The notes beneath the pieces are model-generated. The model made no database searches. It was not told where the DNA came from and saw nothing but the letters and a program-made list of their open reading frames with translations. Shown one piece after another: positions 14,101 through 26,560 of a stretch of 64,000 nucleotides of DNA. Numbering within the stretch: position 1 is the first letter of the stretch; every line of letters begins with the position of its first letter. Source of the DNA: Aphis gossypii (Eukaryota; Arthropoda; Insecta; Hemiptera; Aphididae); the NCBI RefSeq assembly GCF_020184175.1, contig NC_065531.1, positions 73,068,604 through 73,132,603 on the forward strand. Reading direction: 5' to 3'. Both the position numbers and the translations under genes were made by a program.

Positions 14101-14590
14101 ACAATTTCATACAATGTATGGGCGAAGGGCGCACGCGACAAATCCCCTCGAAACGTGATTCGTAGTATTACACATACCTGTGGGAAATATCAAATGATAT
14201 ATATTATGTAGGTACCTATACGACTTACTTTCCATGGAGTTTAATATATTTTGGTGTAACGTAAATTATATAATATGTATACTGAGAAATAAAATAACAA
14301 AACTCTCTGTTTTTATTAACGTTTTGATGGCACAAAAAGCAGTCAAAACTCAGAATAAATGAATATACATATTACATATATTTTTTTTAAATTGAGTAGA
14401 ATTTGAGATAAATTATTATAGGCTGACATTGACTCTTAAAGAATACTTTCTAAGTCACGAGACAATCGAAACCGATTTTTCCCTATGAGTCAATCATATG
14501 ATTTAGTTTTATTTAACGAATATTAATTCCGAGTGTGAGGGAAAAAAACTAAAATAATCCATGATTATATTGTTATTGGAAACTACTCAA
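11131..14590. other. AT-rich noncoding DNA with moderately complex patches
   Basis: Mostly AT-rich, with a moderately GC stretch at 11131-11560 and another at 13850-14170. It includes an A tract at 13403-13418 and an acceptor-like site ending at 13617. A TATA-like word lies at 13992-13999 without an Inr at the right distance. No gene can be named. Confidence 0.65.
13403..13418. repeat. Poly-A tract, 16 nt
   Basis: A pure A run in AT-rich DNA, with no retroposon body or target duplication seen. Confidence 0.85.
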
Positions 14591-15240
14591 TTATTGTGCA
14601 TTCGCATATGAAAAAAAAGTCCGTTCGCATATTATAATATTATTCATTCGTGTGTATGTGTTACTGTTATTAAACGCGTGCAGGTACGCACACACGTCAT
14701 ATGCCTCGTTACAAAGATCGAAGAAAGCCATCGTCGTTCGGCCGAGCGGATGGCGAGGCGGTAGATATATAGACATATATATAGAGGGGAATCAACTTTA
14801 ATACCGGAACATCCGATGCGAAATAATTGATTTGCGACGGGTAAACGAGCTGTTGGCGTAACTCCGGGGCCGGAGGACTTGATTAAAAGCACGCGCCTTG
14901 GTACACATATGAAGCTTATATTATATATACACGTGGAAAGAGAACGAGAGAGAAAACTAGTGGGCGAGATGCCGAGACCCCGCCACATCCATATTCACCT
15001 TCAATAGACTACCGTCAGGCATCGTATATATATGTTGCTATATAATATGCATCATCCGTGTGTGCGGGTACGCGTTTATATTGGAAACTGTTCAACGACA
15101 AAAATGTATATAATATTATATACATATTCGAATATACGTATGTACGCAGCAATAGTATAATATTTGCACGATAAAAACACGTCGAGCGCACAACCGACTA
15201 TCCAAGTCTCGATGCGTAACACGTGTCTGAGAAAATTCAG
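14591..15240. other. GC-richer island, candidate regulatory block
   Basis: The core at 14790-14900 is complex, non-repetitive sequence. It includes an ETS-like CCGGAAC (14804-14810), AATAATTGATTTG nearby and a Fox-like GTAAAC (14841-14846). Open frames on the minus strand (14591-14776 and 14644-14988) give no recognisable product. Conservation is unknown and function is inference. Confidence 0.45.
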
Positions 15241-16830
15241 TATAATATATTATTTGGGCTATGTGTACCTATATAATAATAATAATAATAATAGTAATAA
15301 TAATATGTGAACAAAAAAAAAAAAAAAAACACCTAAATGTATGTTTATTGAAACTTGAATATTATATATATAATATATTATATTATATCATATTGACGTC
15401 GATCGAATAGCTGAAGAAAATTTTTTCATTAGAAATAAGCTAAAAAAAAGTAGGTAACACATAATTAATCGTTAGGTTGAAACATATCATGATGCACAAC
15501 ATAATACATGCTATTACTTGATAGGCGAGTAAATTTTTTATTTTATTGCACACGTAACTAGCTCATTCGATATTTAAAAATACTTTTTCGTTATAGGTAA
15601 TTTAGCATACATTTTTTGTGATAGAAGAATTTTTTTTTAAACAAGTAATTGTTAATTTAAACTCGTACCTAACATTTGCATTTATAGATTTAAAAATTCA
15701 GTTAAACCATAAAAATAATATTACTAAAATAACATTTATTTTTTTGTTTATTTGTGTAATGAGCCTTTTAATAAAATTGTTGCGTTGAAAAAAAATATTA
15801 TTATTTAATAATTAATACATTTAATATAGGTATAAGATGTTTTTTTTTTTTTTAATATTTTGAGAAGTATTATTTTATATTCATATCAGTATGTAACTTT
15901 CAACTTAACTAAATCACAGATTAAAATTAAAATATTTATAATGGTGAATAATTAAATAACAATTTTTCTTAGGTGAACTCGACTTAAATTAAGCTATTAC
16001 AATTAAAAATTAATTATCCCAACCACGTAATCTTGTTTTTTTTTAGCTTATGCCTTATATTAGTGTAACCCAGTGGTTACTACTTACTAAAATGAACTAG
16101 TTAGCTTTTATAAAATCACCTTTTGAAAATTTACATAATACATTTTGTGGGTGATTCATATCTCTATAGTCTATATTCTATAATCCATAAACTCGAGCTT
16201 TGATTTAGATTTAGTATTATACGTGTCATAAAAAAAAAAAAAAATCAAAAAAGTTTGCTGTTATCGTAATTCTTTCAACTTAAAACTATCGACAAGTATA
16301 CGCATATAATATAAATTTTCAAATGAAAACTTTCAGATTGGTTATAGTGATCCAATAGTCATATTATATCGAACTCAAAGACTGTATAGGTATTACTGTA
16401 TGGATTGATGTAAAAACGGATTTGCTCTCACTATTACTTAAGGTCGTTTTCATATTCCAAAATGTATTTAATAAACAAATTACTAATTTTTCCCATTAAT
16501 ATTTTTAAGAATTTAAAAAACAAAAAAAATCATATATTTATGTAAAATTAAATAATATTGTAAAATATAAAATGTATTGCCATAACTACTATCTCTACTA
16601 TATACTCATCAACACTTTAAACAAACATATTATAGTACTATAATGCTATTATATATAAATATTTTTTTTATTTAGAACATTTAAAATTTTAGTTACGAAG
16701 TAAAATGTACATCCCAACATGCAGCCATGATACTGCGAATAGTAGTTATAACTTATAATAAGCAATATATTTTTGTACCTGCAAAATATATAAAAAAAAA
16801 AATTACATACGATTCGTCGTGCATGGTGCA
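15241..16830. other. AT-rich noncoding DNA
   Basis: An AT desert with poly-T (about 15840-15854) and poly-A (about 16229-16244) runs. No gene, RNA or complete transposon is seen. Confidence 0.75.
15273..15329. repeat. (TAA)n followed by poly-A
   Basis: A TAA trinucleotide tract runs from about 15273 to 15304 with one TAG interruption. After a short spacer comes a 17-nt A run at 15313-15329. Confidence 0.8.
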
Positions 16831-18520
16831 TATTATATCACATTAACATCGGCATCGGTTCAACCGGTCCACCACACCCCTATCATGCGCTTTGACCGAG
16901 AGATCATGACCGCTCAGCGTCCGCTCATGATAATATTCAAATAATAAGGGTTCGGGATCCCTACAGGTGTGCGCGAGTACAACACGACGCGGTCGGATAA
17001 CGATGCATAATATTATATTAAAATACTATTATGCGTAAACATAAAACCGGACTAACGAAAAATCCACTGCACGTCTGCCGCATATATTATTATTCTATCT
17101 AATAATAATAATATATTGCGACCGTTTCGACCCGGAGGTAATCTCAACACTGAGCCCGTCACGGCAATAAATAAATAATATAATAAATTTAAAATCGGAC
17201 CGATCTCAAAAATCCTCTTATCTCTCAATTATCCAACCATACCGGGAAATCTGACAAGAACGTTAAAAATAAATCGACCCGGTGATGTTTTAACAAACGT
17301 CATATTACAATATAATTATTATGAACCACTTCTTCGGAAAAAAAAAAAATTATATAATATCAAAGGCGTATAGTTACTCTTCTCACGACTCGCCCTCTCC
17401 CTCGCGTCACTGCGTGTACGAGTTTGTCTCTGCGTTCATAAGTAAGATAGATCGTAAAATTAAAAAAAAAACTTCGTAAAATAATAGCATACTAAATTTT
17501 GATATCGACAAAATCGCTGTGGGAAGATTTGGCCACCGTGTGTTCTGAATAATATCTTTTTCTAGTTTTTTTTTTTCCCGGACGGCGAGCGCATATAGCG
17601 CCGAGACGTAGCCCTCCTCGACGAAAAGTTTTCCGCGGTCACCGATGATTTACTGCGTTTCCCCGGAGAGGACGCCGGCCGGTCGACCGACCCCGTTCCG
17701 GCGCTCGGGAACTCACAACACGCGAGTACCACAATAATAAGCTAGGCGTGTACGGAAACCGAACGCGGTTGGTGCTCTCGCGCCGCGGACGGTTTTCGGC
17801 CCTCGCGATAACGCCGCACTTATGCCGCCCGAAACTACCTACGCGCTATTATACTGCAATAATAATAAATAATAATATAATATTACGCCGCCGGGGCCGT
17901 CCCGCCCGACCGGAGCATTCCTTTTCCTGCACACAACGCATAACGCGCCTATAGCCGTGGCGGTCGTCGGGTCTCGCTAAATATATATATTTATACACAC
18001 ACACACAAACGCACGAGTATACGTATATAATGTGTATTATGCAGATCTATCGCAGACCACTGTATACTCTTCCGCGAGCCTTATCTCCTCCTCTCCGGGA
18101 TGCTGCACACCCTCGAAGGCCCGTCCAACCACCGACGCGGCACAACCGTTCTCCGTCCTTAATTATACTCGACGCGGGTACTGGAACGCATATACGGTGC
18201 CATCATAATATAATGATATGTACAGATACGAGCGGTATAATGTGTTCGTGGATTACAGTGTAATTAAATCGACCAAAAACCCGCCGCTCGCGATATTTAC
18301 AGCTTCCCGACTGCAAGCTCGATGTATTTATTATATTCGCGTATTTTAATATACGAGAGCTGGCTGGCTCTATTATACGTACTTGCCGAATGTTGCACAA
18401 CGAATTTCGGGTTTAAAAATCCTAAACCAGCCAGAGATATAGTGGGACTAATTGAGTTGGCGTTACGAACCATCGACGAGGAAAGATATATCGTATTTAA
18501 CTTTTGTGAAAAAAAAAAAA
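16831..18520. other. GC-richer island pair
   Basis: The first part (16840-16995) is complex sequence with a Grainyhead-like AACCGGT (16862-16868) and a CACACCCC word just downstream. After AT-rich sequence, 17370-18500 becomes CpG-rich, with a CA tract around 17995-18006. Frames on both strands are short and unrecognised. Candidate regulatory DNA or an untranslated exon; undecided. Confidence 0.45.
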
Positions 18521-20465
18521 TTTAAAAATCGATGAAGTTATTTTGATCGGTATACCTGCTTCAGTTTTGTAAATGAGTTAATTTATTCTATATATTATCA
18601 TACCATTTTAAAAACTAAATACTGTAATTTATATTAAGTACATATTTTAACACATGTATTTGTATTATGTATATTGTATATTATATAATTATTAATAATT
18701 TGGAGTATTTTTTTTTCTTTTTTAACAGAAAAGAAAACAACGAATAATATAAACGTATCGTTTGAGATCAATCATTATTGATTTATTGATTATGACCGAG
18801 AAGGATGCCTTAATATATAAGTACATAATTATTATTATTCAATAATTCATAAAAAATATTATTTATTTCAAAAATGTTGTGCTTTACATACAAATAAACC
18901 TTTAACGACAGTATCTTGAATCGAATGGAATTCATTCGAGTATACACTATTACTCTATATAAAAGAGTTATATAAAAGAGTAAAAATACTATTATAGCTT
19001 TGGTAATTGGTTGATGAAAATTAAAGATAAAATAAAAATAAATTATAACTTGTTAAAAACCATCGTAATTTTACGACGAAAATGTAATATTAATTTTTTA
19101 TAAGCTTGTAAATTACCTGTAAATCGTAAATGCATTTCCTTCAATACTTGTAAATAGTTAGCAGTGCAAAAATTAAGAAATTGAATACTACGATTACAAT
19201 TCATTATAGTGTATTATGTTTTTTAAACTTATACGAAGGATATAATTAACATTTCTCGGTACACCGATTTAGTTAGAACACAAATAGCATTTATAAAGAT
19301 GTCATTCATCGCAGATGGCAGGTGTATAATATACGCTAACCAACCAAAGAGAATTTATAAAAATGTTTGGCTTCTCGGGATCCCAAAGATATATAATTAA
19401 TGACATGCTATAGTTTCAAGTTTGATGTTTATTTTACAAATAGAATGAGATAATACAGTAATTTTTTTATCATATTATTGAATTTTTCTTACTTGGGACC
19501 TCGTAAAATGTTTATTTTGTTTTACTTTACATCTTAAGAAACTTATCTTTTTCATTTTTTTTAAAAGAAAAAAAACAATTTTTCATGCCTAATTATTATG
19601 ATTAATTTTTTACCATTTTCTCTTGAGGTTAAATCATTATACCCATCTGTTTAACGTAAATTAGTTTCAATTATAATATTATAATGCAGTTCACCATTGG
19701 TCTTATATAGTTTTAACACTCAATTAAAAATAACATCATTGTCATGATTTTGTGTAGTATATTTATCTTTTTGGTAATTAAAATTTTTAATCATACTTTA
19801 GGATATTTAAATATCAAAAGTTAAGAGGAAAAAAACTAGTGGCATAGTATTTTAATATCATGTTTGGTGTTGTTAAATCGAAAAAATATAAATGCGAAGT
19901 ATAATTTTTGAAATTATAATATAAATACATTGAGAAAATCTAAAGTCCTAAATACATTAAATCGATTTTCGTCATGATAATTTTAAAATTAATATCTACT
20001 CTAATAGAAGCTAACGTTTTATTAACATAATGTGTGTTAAATTATCCAATCTTACAGTCTTTTTATTCAAATAAAAATCTAATAATTAAATATAACGTTG
20101 TTTTTGTCTACTATAAAATTAGCTCTAAAAGATCAAATATTTATTATAGATCACCGTTAGTCTAAGATAATAATATTATGTATAGTATAGACTATAATAA
20201 ACGTAAAAATTGTTTTTTTTTTAGGTCAATTTTGCTCGTGTCATAATAATGCATTTAATAAATATTTTTTTAACAACTTTTTTCATGCTTTACGATTTAC
20301 GAATCTTATAATGTATTGAAACGTACCTATTAAGAAGCTTATAAGGGTTAAAACTGATTGCTGTAACTTGACTTGTTCACTGTTACACATTTTTTTCTTT
20401 TTATAAGTTCATACCTGTGTAGGTATATTATATTATAAATTTGTTCAATAATATAAAGAAAAGTA
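18521..20465. other. AT-rich noncoding DNA
   Basis: An AT desert without supported features. Reading frames are very short throughout. Confidence 0.75.
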
Positions 20466-20780
20466 ATTATTAATATTGATATACGGTGGCATAGTGGAGA
20501 CGAGGAGGAGCGTCAGACCGTAGTTTGTTCGAGTGGATTGTTCATCAAGTCGGAACACTGTTTTAACGCGTTTTGACTACTTGGACCAACCTCGTCGCTT
20601 TTGTAAGTTCGGCGATCGCAACTTCAAGTTTGCGCGAACGGCTTTGAAAGTATGTGGTGGTTGATTCTGAAATCTTCGATAAGAAACTTTGCACCGAGGT
20701 TTATGCGGAGATAGGTCACATATATATAATAATAAGTAGAACGCGGGGCAGGGGATCGTGGTTAAGAAACTTTGACTAAA
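20466..20780. other. Complex GC-richer segment with a strong donor-like site
   Basis: About 300 nt of non-repetitive sequence in the middle of AT desert. It contains a perfect donor-like GTAAGT at 20603-20608. Upstream at 20513-20517 is TCAGA, loosely Inr-like. No frame is open across it, so if transcribed it would be a noncoding 5' exon. I see no TATA box or DPE at the expected distance. Confidence 0.3.
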
Positions 20781-21640
20781 CCGGTAACTAAATATATGTA
20801 TATTATATATACATTAGACGCGTGCACTCGAGAGATCATTTTATGACTTGGGTTTTTACTGCACCCGCTTTTGTGGTATAGGTACTTACCTATCTGTATG
20901 CATTTGTACAAATGTATAATAGTGCTCGATTTGGAAGACAAATATAGGGTTAGATGGACTAGGCTTCTTCAATAATATATTTTTAAATATATGAATTTCG
21001 TCAATTTTCAACAACATTTTCTAAAAAAAAAAAAAAAAACTAATAAACCAAAATTAGTTCTTTACTGATTTTACTGATTGATTTATTCACAACTAATGGC
21101 TGATTAAATGCGTATTGTTACGAATTTTTTGAACAAGATTTCACGTGTGAATGTACTCGAAGTAATAATAGAAAAAATAAACTAACACACATTTATCGTA
21201 TAACTGAATAACTCACTTACCAACTTACTCATTCGTATAATGACGTATTATTTTCAAATCGTCAAATTTTGTGTTTTAACAATAGATCTCTTTAAAGTTA
21301 TCGATTGCGCATTTTTTTTTTTTTTATTCTCTTTTTAAAAAACTGTTTTAGTCTTACATAAAATGCGTATATAACAAATTTTAAAATGCAATCGACATAT
21401 ATGTAAATATCAAGAGAGGTTAATGTCCATAACGGGTTTGTACCATAACGATAATATAATATTACGATTATGTCCAAACACGAAATGGTCGTCTACCAAG
21501 CGATACGCATTGCATTGCGTACACACCAATTTTATTTTTATGTCACGTAAAATCGTATATAATTCAATTGGGCCAAATTTACCCATATAATATTATATAC
21601 AATATGTGTAAAAAAATGTTAAACTAATTAAAATGTTTAT
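20781..21640. other. AT-rich noncoding DNA
   Basis: AT-rich sequence with a poly-A run at 21023-21039 and a T run near 21312-21326. No gene is seen. Confidence 0.75.
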
Positions 21641-22615
21641 TTTCTGCTCGTGTCGAACAAGACACTTGTTCGCGCACGGGTCAGTCGTTTCCCGCGGCTC
21701 AGTGGTTATTATATAATATCGTGAATAGTACTATTATGAATACTATAATACTGTACGCTTTTATCCACGTCCACGCCCGCACCGCCTATATCCGCTTACC
21801 TACCTACCTAATACCATATTATATTGGAGCGACGACCGGATTTCGTATTCTTTTATATACCTACGTTTTAATAATTACGGTCGAGGGTGAAAAGAAGAGG
21901 AAAAAAAAATTAGAAATTATACAAAACGAAAAACTGCAGCGCCGGGAAATGAAGCTTTCAAACTCTCTCCCTCTTTCGTTCGGCGTACGCGCACACACAA
22001 ACTATCCGCAAATCCCATCACGAACAGCTCTAATTACCACCGTGCCGTGAAAAAAGTTTTGAACGCGACGACCAAACAACACTATAGGTATATTGTGTGT
22101 ATACAAAGTGGGTTTTATCAAAGTCCGTTAATTAATTAGCGGCGAAAGTGGCTGACGGGCAGCGTCGACGGCGGCAGAGGGTTGCTGCGCGATTATAGTA
22201 CATTACATTATATATAGGTACCTAAAGAGTGAGGAATGCGGATAGGAACGAGGATTTTCCTCACTTTTTCCACACATCACGTTTGTCCGGTCGACGCACA
22301 AACCAACACGCACACCGCGCGGGCGTGCATTTGCGCTCGTATATTATATTATTATATATTTTATAAACACACACACGTCATATTGATATGACGTATAATA
22401 TTATATGTATAAATATTTATAATATATTATGTCGGGCGAGTATACACGTACACGCCGAATTTAAGGTCTGCCCCGCAGAAACCTAAAGTGAACGAAATCT
22501 CTCAACCCTTCCCCCGCCGACCCATTTCCCAAACTCTCGTCGCCGCACCGTCACGACTATCGCGAGTATAACGCTTATAATTCAAATTTGCGTTTACGTG
22601 CGCCGCGTTGTACGT

Positions 22616-22663
22616 GTATGTATATACATATATACCTACATACATACATAGGTATATACCTAC
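22616..22663. repeat. TACA/TATA-type imperfect repeat
   Basis: Imperfect TACATA and TACC units in tandem, typical of the TACCTA-rich repeats scattered through this window. Confidence 0.6.
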
Positions 22664-23019
22664 CCGTCGTCGCCTCGCGCGTAGTCGTCTTAAGTTCGCG
22701 CGCGTGTGACGCGATCAAGGGGAAATTATGATAATAGATTCGGTAAACAAGAACAAATCCACTCGGCGCACGCGTCTTCACCGCGCGGGGGCGAGGAGGA
22801 ACCCGAGCTGCGCGGAGGACGCGAGGGGTCGACAGGGTATAATCCCTTGGTCATTAGACGGGTGTATCGGCGGATGACGGCGTCGTTTTAAGTTGCCCGG
22901 GGCCCAGCGCCAACGACATTCGCCCTGACATAACCGTCACTTTATATGCTAATTCGTCATTAATCCGCAATCTAAAGCGGTGGAAGGGTAGTTTCGTCCT
23001 CCGCACCCCGGCCGGCCGA

Positions 23020-23045
23020 CCAGCCAGCCAGCCAGCCAGCCAGCC
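23020..23045. repeat. (CAGC)n tetranucleotide repeat
   Basis: About six units of C-A-G-C with GC-rich flanks built of GGCCGGCC-like words. It is the only clear GC-rich tetranucleotide array in the window. Confidence 0.85.
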
Positions 23046-23300
23046 GGCCCGGAGTCCTTTGCAGTACACCGCTCGTCCGCCGTTCTTCCATATACATAAA
23101 TTGTATAGACAATATATATATATTGTATTGTGTGTACACGAGAGATTCTTCTCAAAACCCACAACGCGGCCCAAACACAAAACGCCCGCGAGATACAACG
23201 CGATGTCGTCGTCATAATATCGAATTAGTCCATCTCACGTGCTTGTCAACCACATCCACGACTAGGTCTGTGATTTCTAGAAAATTAGTATTGAATATAG

Positions 23301-24660
23301 TGTAGTTTATTTAAAATATTTTTCTTTATATCACATATTATTTTAATTTTTTTTTTAAATTAATTATGCGAAATATGTGCTTAAAATACAAATATAACAA
23401 AATATTTAAGTATGCAATCTTAAGGAAAAAGAGCTTTAAAATAAAAATGATTGCTTTAAACTTCTAGTACTATAAAACGAATTTCTATACATACAAACCA
23501 ACATGCAAAATGCGATAAGTCCCTAGTTTTAATTATATGACGTTTGCATATACGTAATTATATATATATATATGTTGTAAACAAAACCAGGATTTAAATA
23601 TCCTCGTTTAAAGTATCAAAAACATACTTCGAAAAACAACCAAAAAATGATTTTTCAATGCATTAATGCTCTTAAAAAAACTACCTACATTATTCTTCAA
23701 TAGACATACTAGCGGAAATGAAACGATGGTTTAAATCTTAACATATTTAATACGTCTTTATCTTAAACAAACTAAAATTAATACAACAACAAAATATCGA
23801 ACTTAGGCACGCATAATAAATAAATACTAAGTATACGTGATCGCAATGTAACCACTAGGTATTACAAATATTATTACAAGGATATTTCTTGGTATAATAT
23901 TATTAGTTTCATGTTTTACCTTTGAAGTATTTTTTTTTTACTACACGAATTATGTGCTTGGATTATATATTGTCCTAGGATACCTAGAAATAACGCAATT
24001 CACATTAAAACCCAGTCAATATTTATTATCGTGTATGATAACAAACAAAACCTATCTATTATATTTGGAAAGAATTTTTAAATTTAATATGGTTTATAAC
24101 TAGAACGAAATAAATAATTATTATTATAAAATTTTATAGAACTGTTAAAATATTTATAAAATATATGTAATATGTGTACTACCTACCTGCAATATAAATA
24201 TAGGTACTGTAATAAATAAAATCTATTGATTTGAACATATTTTATTAAGTAAAATACTGGAAAAAATTGTCTATATTTATAAATGTCAAGCAATTTTAAT
24301 TTAAACAAAATGAGTACATTGTAAATGTCTAAAAATATGATAACAATTAAATATAATTATGTTTTTAAGTTTTTAATATGATTGGTTTGTTTTATTTTCA
24401 GCTGAAGTTTACAACACGAGCTATTATAATAATTTTAAACGGTAAAATGGGATGAATTCAAGCACTGCGAACACATCATACGAGATCCAATAAATGAACT
24501 ACCAGTAGTAACGTATCATTGAAAACTATCACACTTTCGTAGTAAGATTCTGTGAAAATCGTGTTTCTCTATTAGAAAAAAATACATTATATTTTTTGTT
24601 TATCTTAACCTAAGTATAATAATAATTAAAAAAAGAAAATATTAAAATTTACTTTTTAGG
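23301..24660. other. AT-rich noncoding DNA
   Basis: AT desert. A pyrimidine-rich tract ending in CAG at 24399-24401 is followed 39 nt later by a GTAAAA donor-like site, giving a weak 39-nt exon-like segment at 24402-24440. Nothing else is supported. Confidence 0.65.
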
Positions 24661-25200
24661 TCTGTTTAGTATACTATGTCGGCACGATAACGAAAGCGGC
24701 GAAGCACCATGTACGTAATATTCAGTTCAACCGATGGTTGTTTACCGGCCATTTTGCCAGAACGTGACCGTCGGGCAGCTGCAATGACCCCGGAAGTGCT
24801 AGTCCAGCCCTCACAATGCCGTTCTCCGCAGTCGGTATTTCGTACAATGTAATAATATAATAAATCGCCGAGTGCGGTGGGGTCGTCGGTGTTTTCATTG
24901 ACCCTTGTAGTCATCTGTGCGAGGGGTGGGGGTTGCGCGAGCCACGAGGGACCGACCCCTGCAACTATATACGGCTGCTGACCAAAACACGTTGTCCCCG
25001 TTTGACCCTTTGCCGTGGATTTCCGTCAATAAACAAAAAGGAAACCAGTCCTTCACCCACCAAACCTCCACACACCTCTACCATACCATCCCCATCGTTA
25101 CCGGTCTATTACTCGCGTACCTACGAGTAGCATTCATATTATACGGCAGTTAGAGGTGTCCCCCTTATAGACATATTGTGTCCGTAATATTAACGCACTT
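24661..25200. other. GC-richer island
   Basis: Complex sequence. The minus strand has an ATG in good context (A at -3, G at +4) at 24752, opening a 28-codon frame to 24666. The plus strand at 24917-25153 is open but unrecognised. No homology can be named, so no coding sequence is called. Confidence 0.4.
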
Positions 25201-26000
25201 TTTATGTCGATTTACAGAGTGGAATGAATCGGCTATTAAAAAAAATTACAAATCGATTCAAATTGAATATTGTTAGTTGCCTGCTCGTGACGACCGGCTG
25301 GTTGGCCGACTAATATATAATACACGTATACTATTTTGTGTTAAATATGTGCCGTGTAAACCATCGAATAAGATTTAACAACAAAAACCGCGATTATAGT
25401 TCACGAGAGTCAGTAAAATATAACGAGGACTTTGTCGAGCGATTCACTCAAACAGATATTTTAAAACCGTTTGTTATTTTATACCTCTAAAACTATGATA
25501 TTACTTAGGTATTTTTACTCTCGTTCTGATATAATATAATATTACACTGACGTCAGTACATCAGTATATTTTATCGACAGAGCAAGTATAATCAAACGTC
25601 CTAAAATGTTCACAGTGATGTGTTTTTATAAATTCTGGTATTTTCAAACTTTTCATTAATAACACTGGCATATTTTTGTAAACGATTAAAACGGCGATCG
25701 TCTATGCAATTAATTTAATCGGATTATAACATAATACTGAATCACACTTTGAATAAATTACGGTGCTAAATAATAACATGCAACATAATTTGTTATATAT
25801 ATATTATTATACAACTAACTGATTAATCAAACATTTTATTAATTACTGCTCTACAGATTAAGATTAGAGAATTGCATACATTTACTCTCCGGTTACATAC
25901 TAATAAATATATTGTATATTATACGGATTAAAGGATATCAGATCAAAATAAATAAAATATAATAAAAGTGTTAAAGTACAGGAATTGAGTTCTATGTAAA
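25201..26000. other. AT-rich noncoding DNA with small complex patches
   Basis: Mostly AT-rich, with moderately complex sequence near 25340-25460 and 25590-25720. No gene is seen. Confidence 0.65.
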
Positions 26001-26560
26001 ACTATCCGAGCGTTGTGAATTACAAGATTGAGCGGCGACCAAAGGTAAGACCGCACACGGTATTCTCATATACATGCCTATATTATAGATACAGCGTAGT
26101 AAACGAAATTTGGGTACCCATATCCTGAATGTATTATAGCAGAACAGAGTAGCATCTTCACATTATATTATATTATTATGATCTCTATATTGTCCGTGCG
26201 ATGATCCCTTTGGGTATTCCTAACGTAGTGAGGTGGGGAAATTTTGATAACCGGACGTCCGTGTTGACATAGTGATTGAATCCTCCCGTACATTCCACTC
26301 GTCATCCGTCCCCCTCCTGCCGTATAGGTCCTGCGTAGATCTGCCATTACATCAGACACATACATAAACACACACAAACACATACACATAAGGATGTGTA
26401 TAGGTATCCGTGTTTAAACAACATCCCACCCCTGTGTTTGTTCGTGGCTCTCCAGAAATTACGAAACCAGAAAGTCAAACAGTATTACGCGTGGATACGA
26501 TATAGGTATATTATATACACACGTACAATTTACAATAAACGATATATACGGCACAATCTC
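26001..26560. other. Moderately GC segment with CA-rich tract
   Basis: CA-rich imperfect repeats lie around 26360-26390. Short frames on both strands are unrecognised. Confidence 0.5.

Larger units (their letters stand above)
21641..23300. other. CpG-rich island with candidate regulatory cores
   Basis: Two compact cores stand out. At 22105-22200 a TCF-like ATCAAAG (22117-22123) is followed by the homeodomain-like TTAATTAATTAG (22128-22139). At 22925-22990 a POU-like ATGCTAAT (22946-22953) is followed by an Otx/Bicoid-like TAATCC (22961-22966). A CAGC tetranucleotide tract follows at 23020-23045. Open frames on both strands carry no recognisable domain. Enhancer function is inference from word clustering. 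Confidence 0.45.

Noticed and set aside
15313..15329. Poly-A runs (also 2683, 13403, 16229, 21023, 40941) as retroposon tails
   Set aside because: No element body, no tRNA-like A/B boxes upstream and no flanking duplications were seen.
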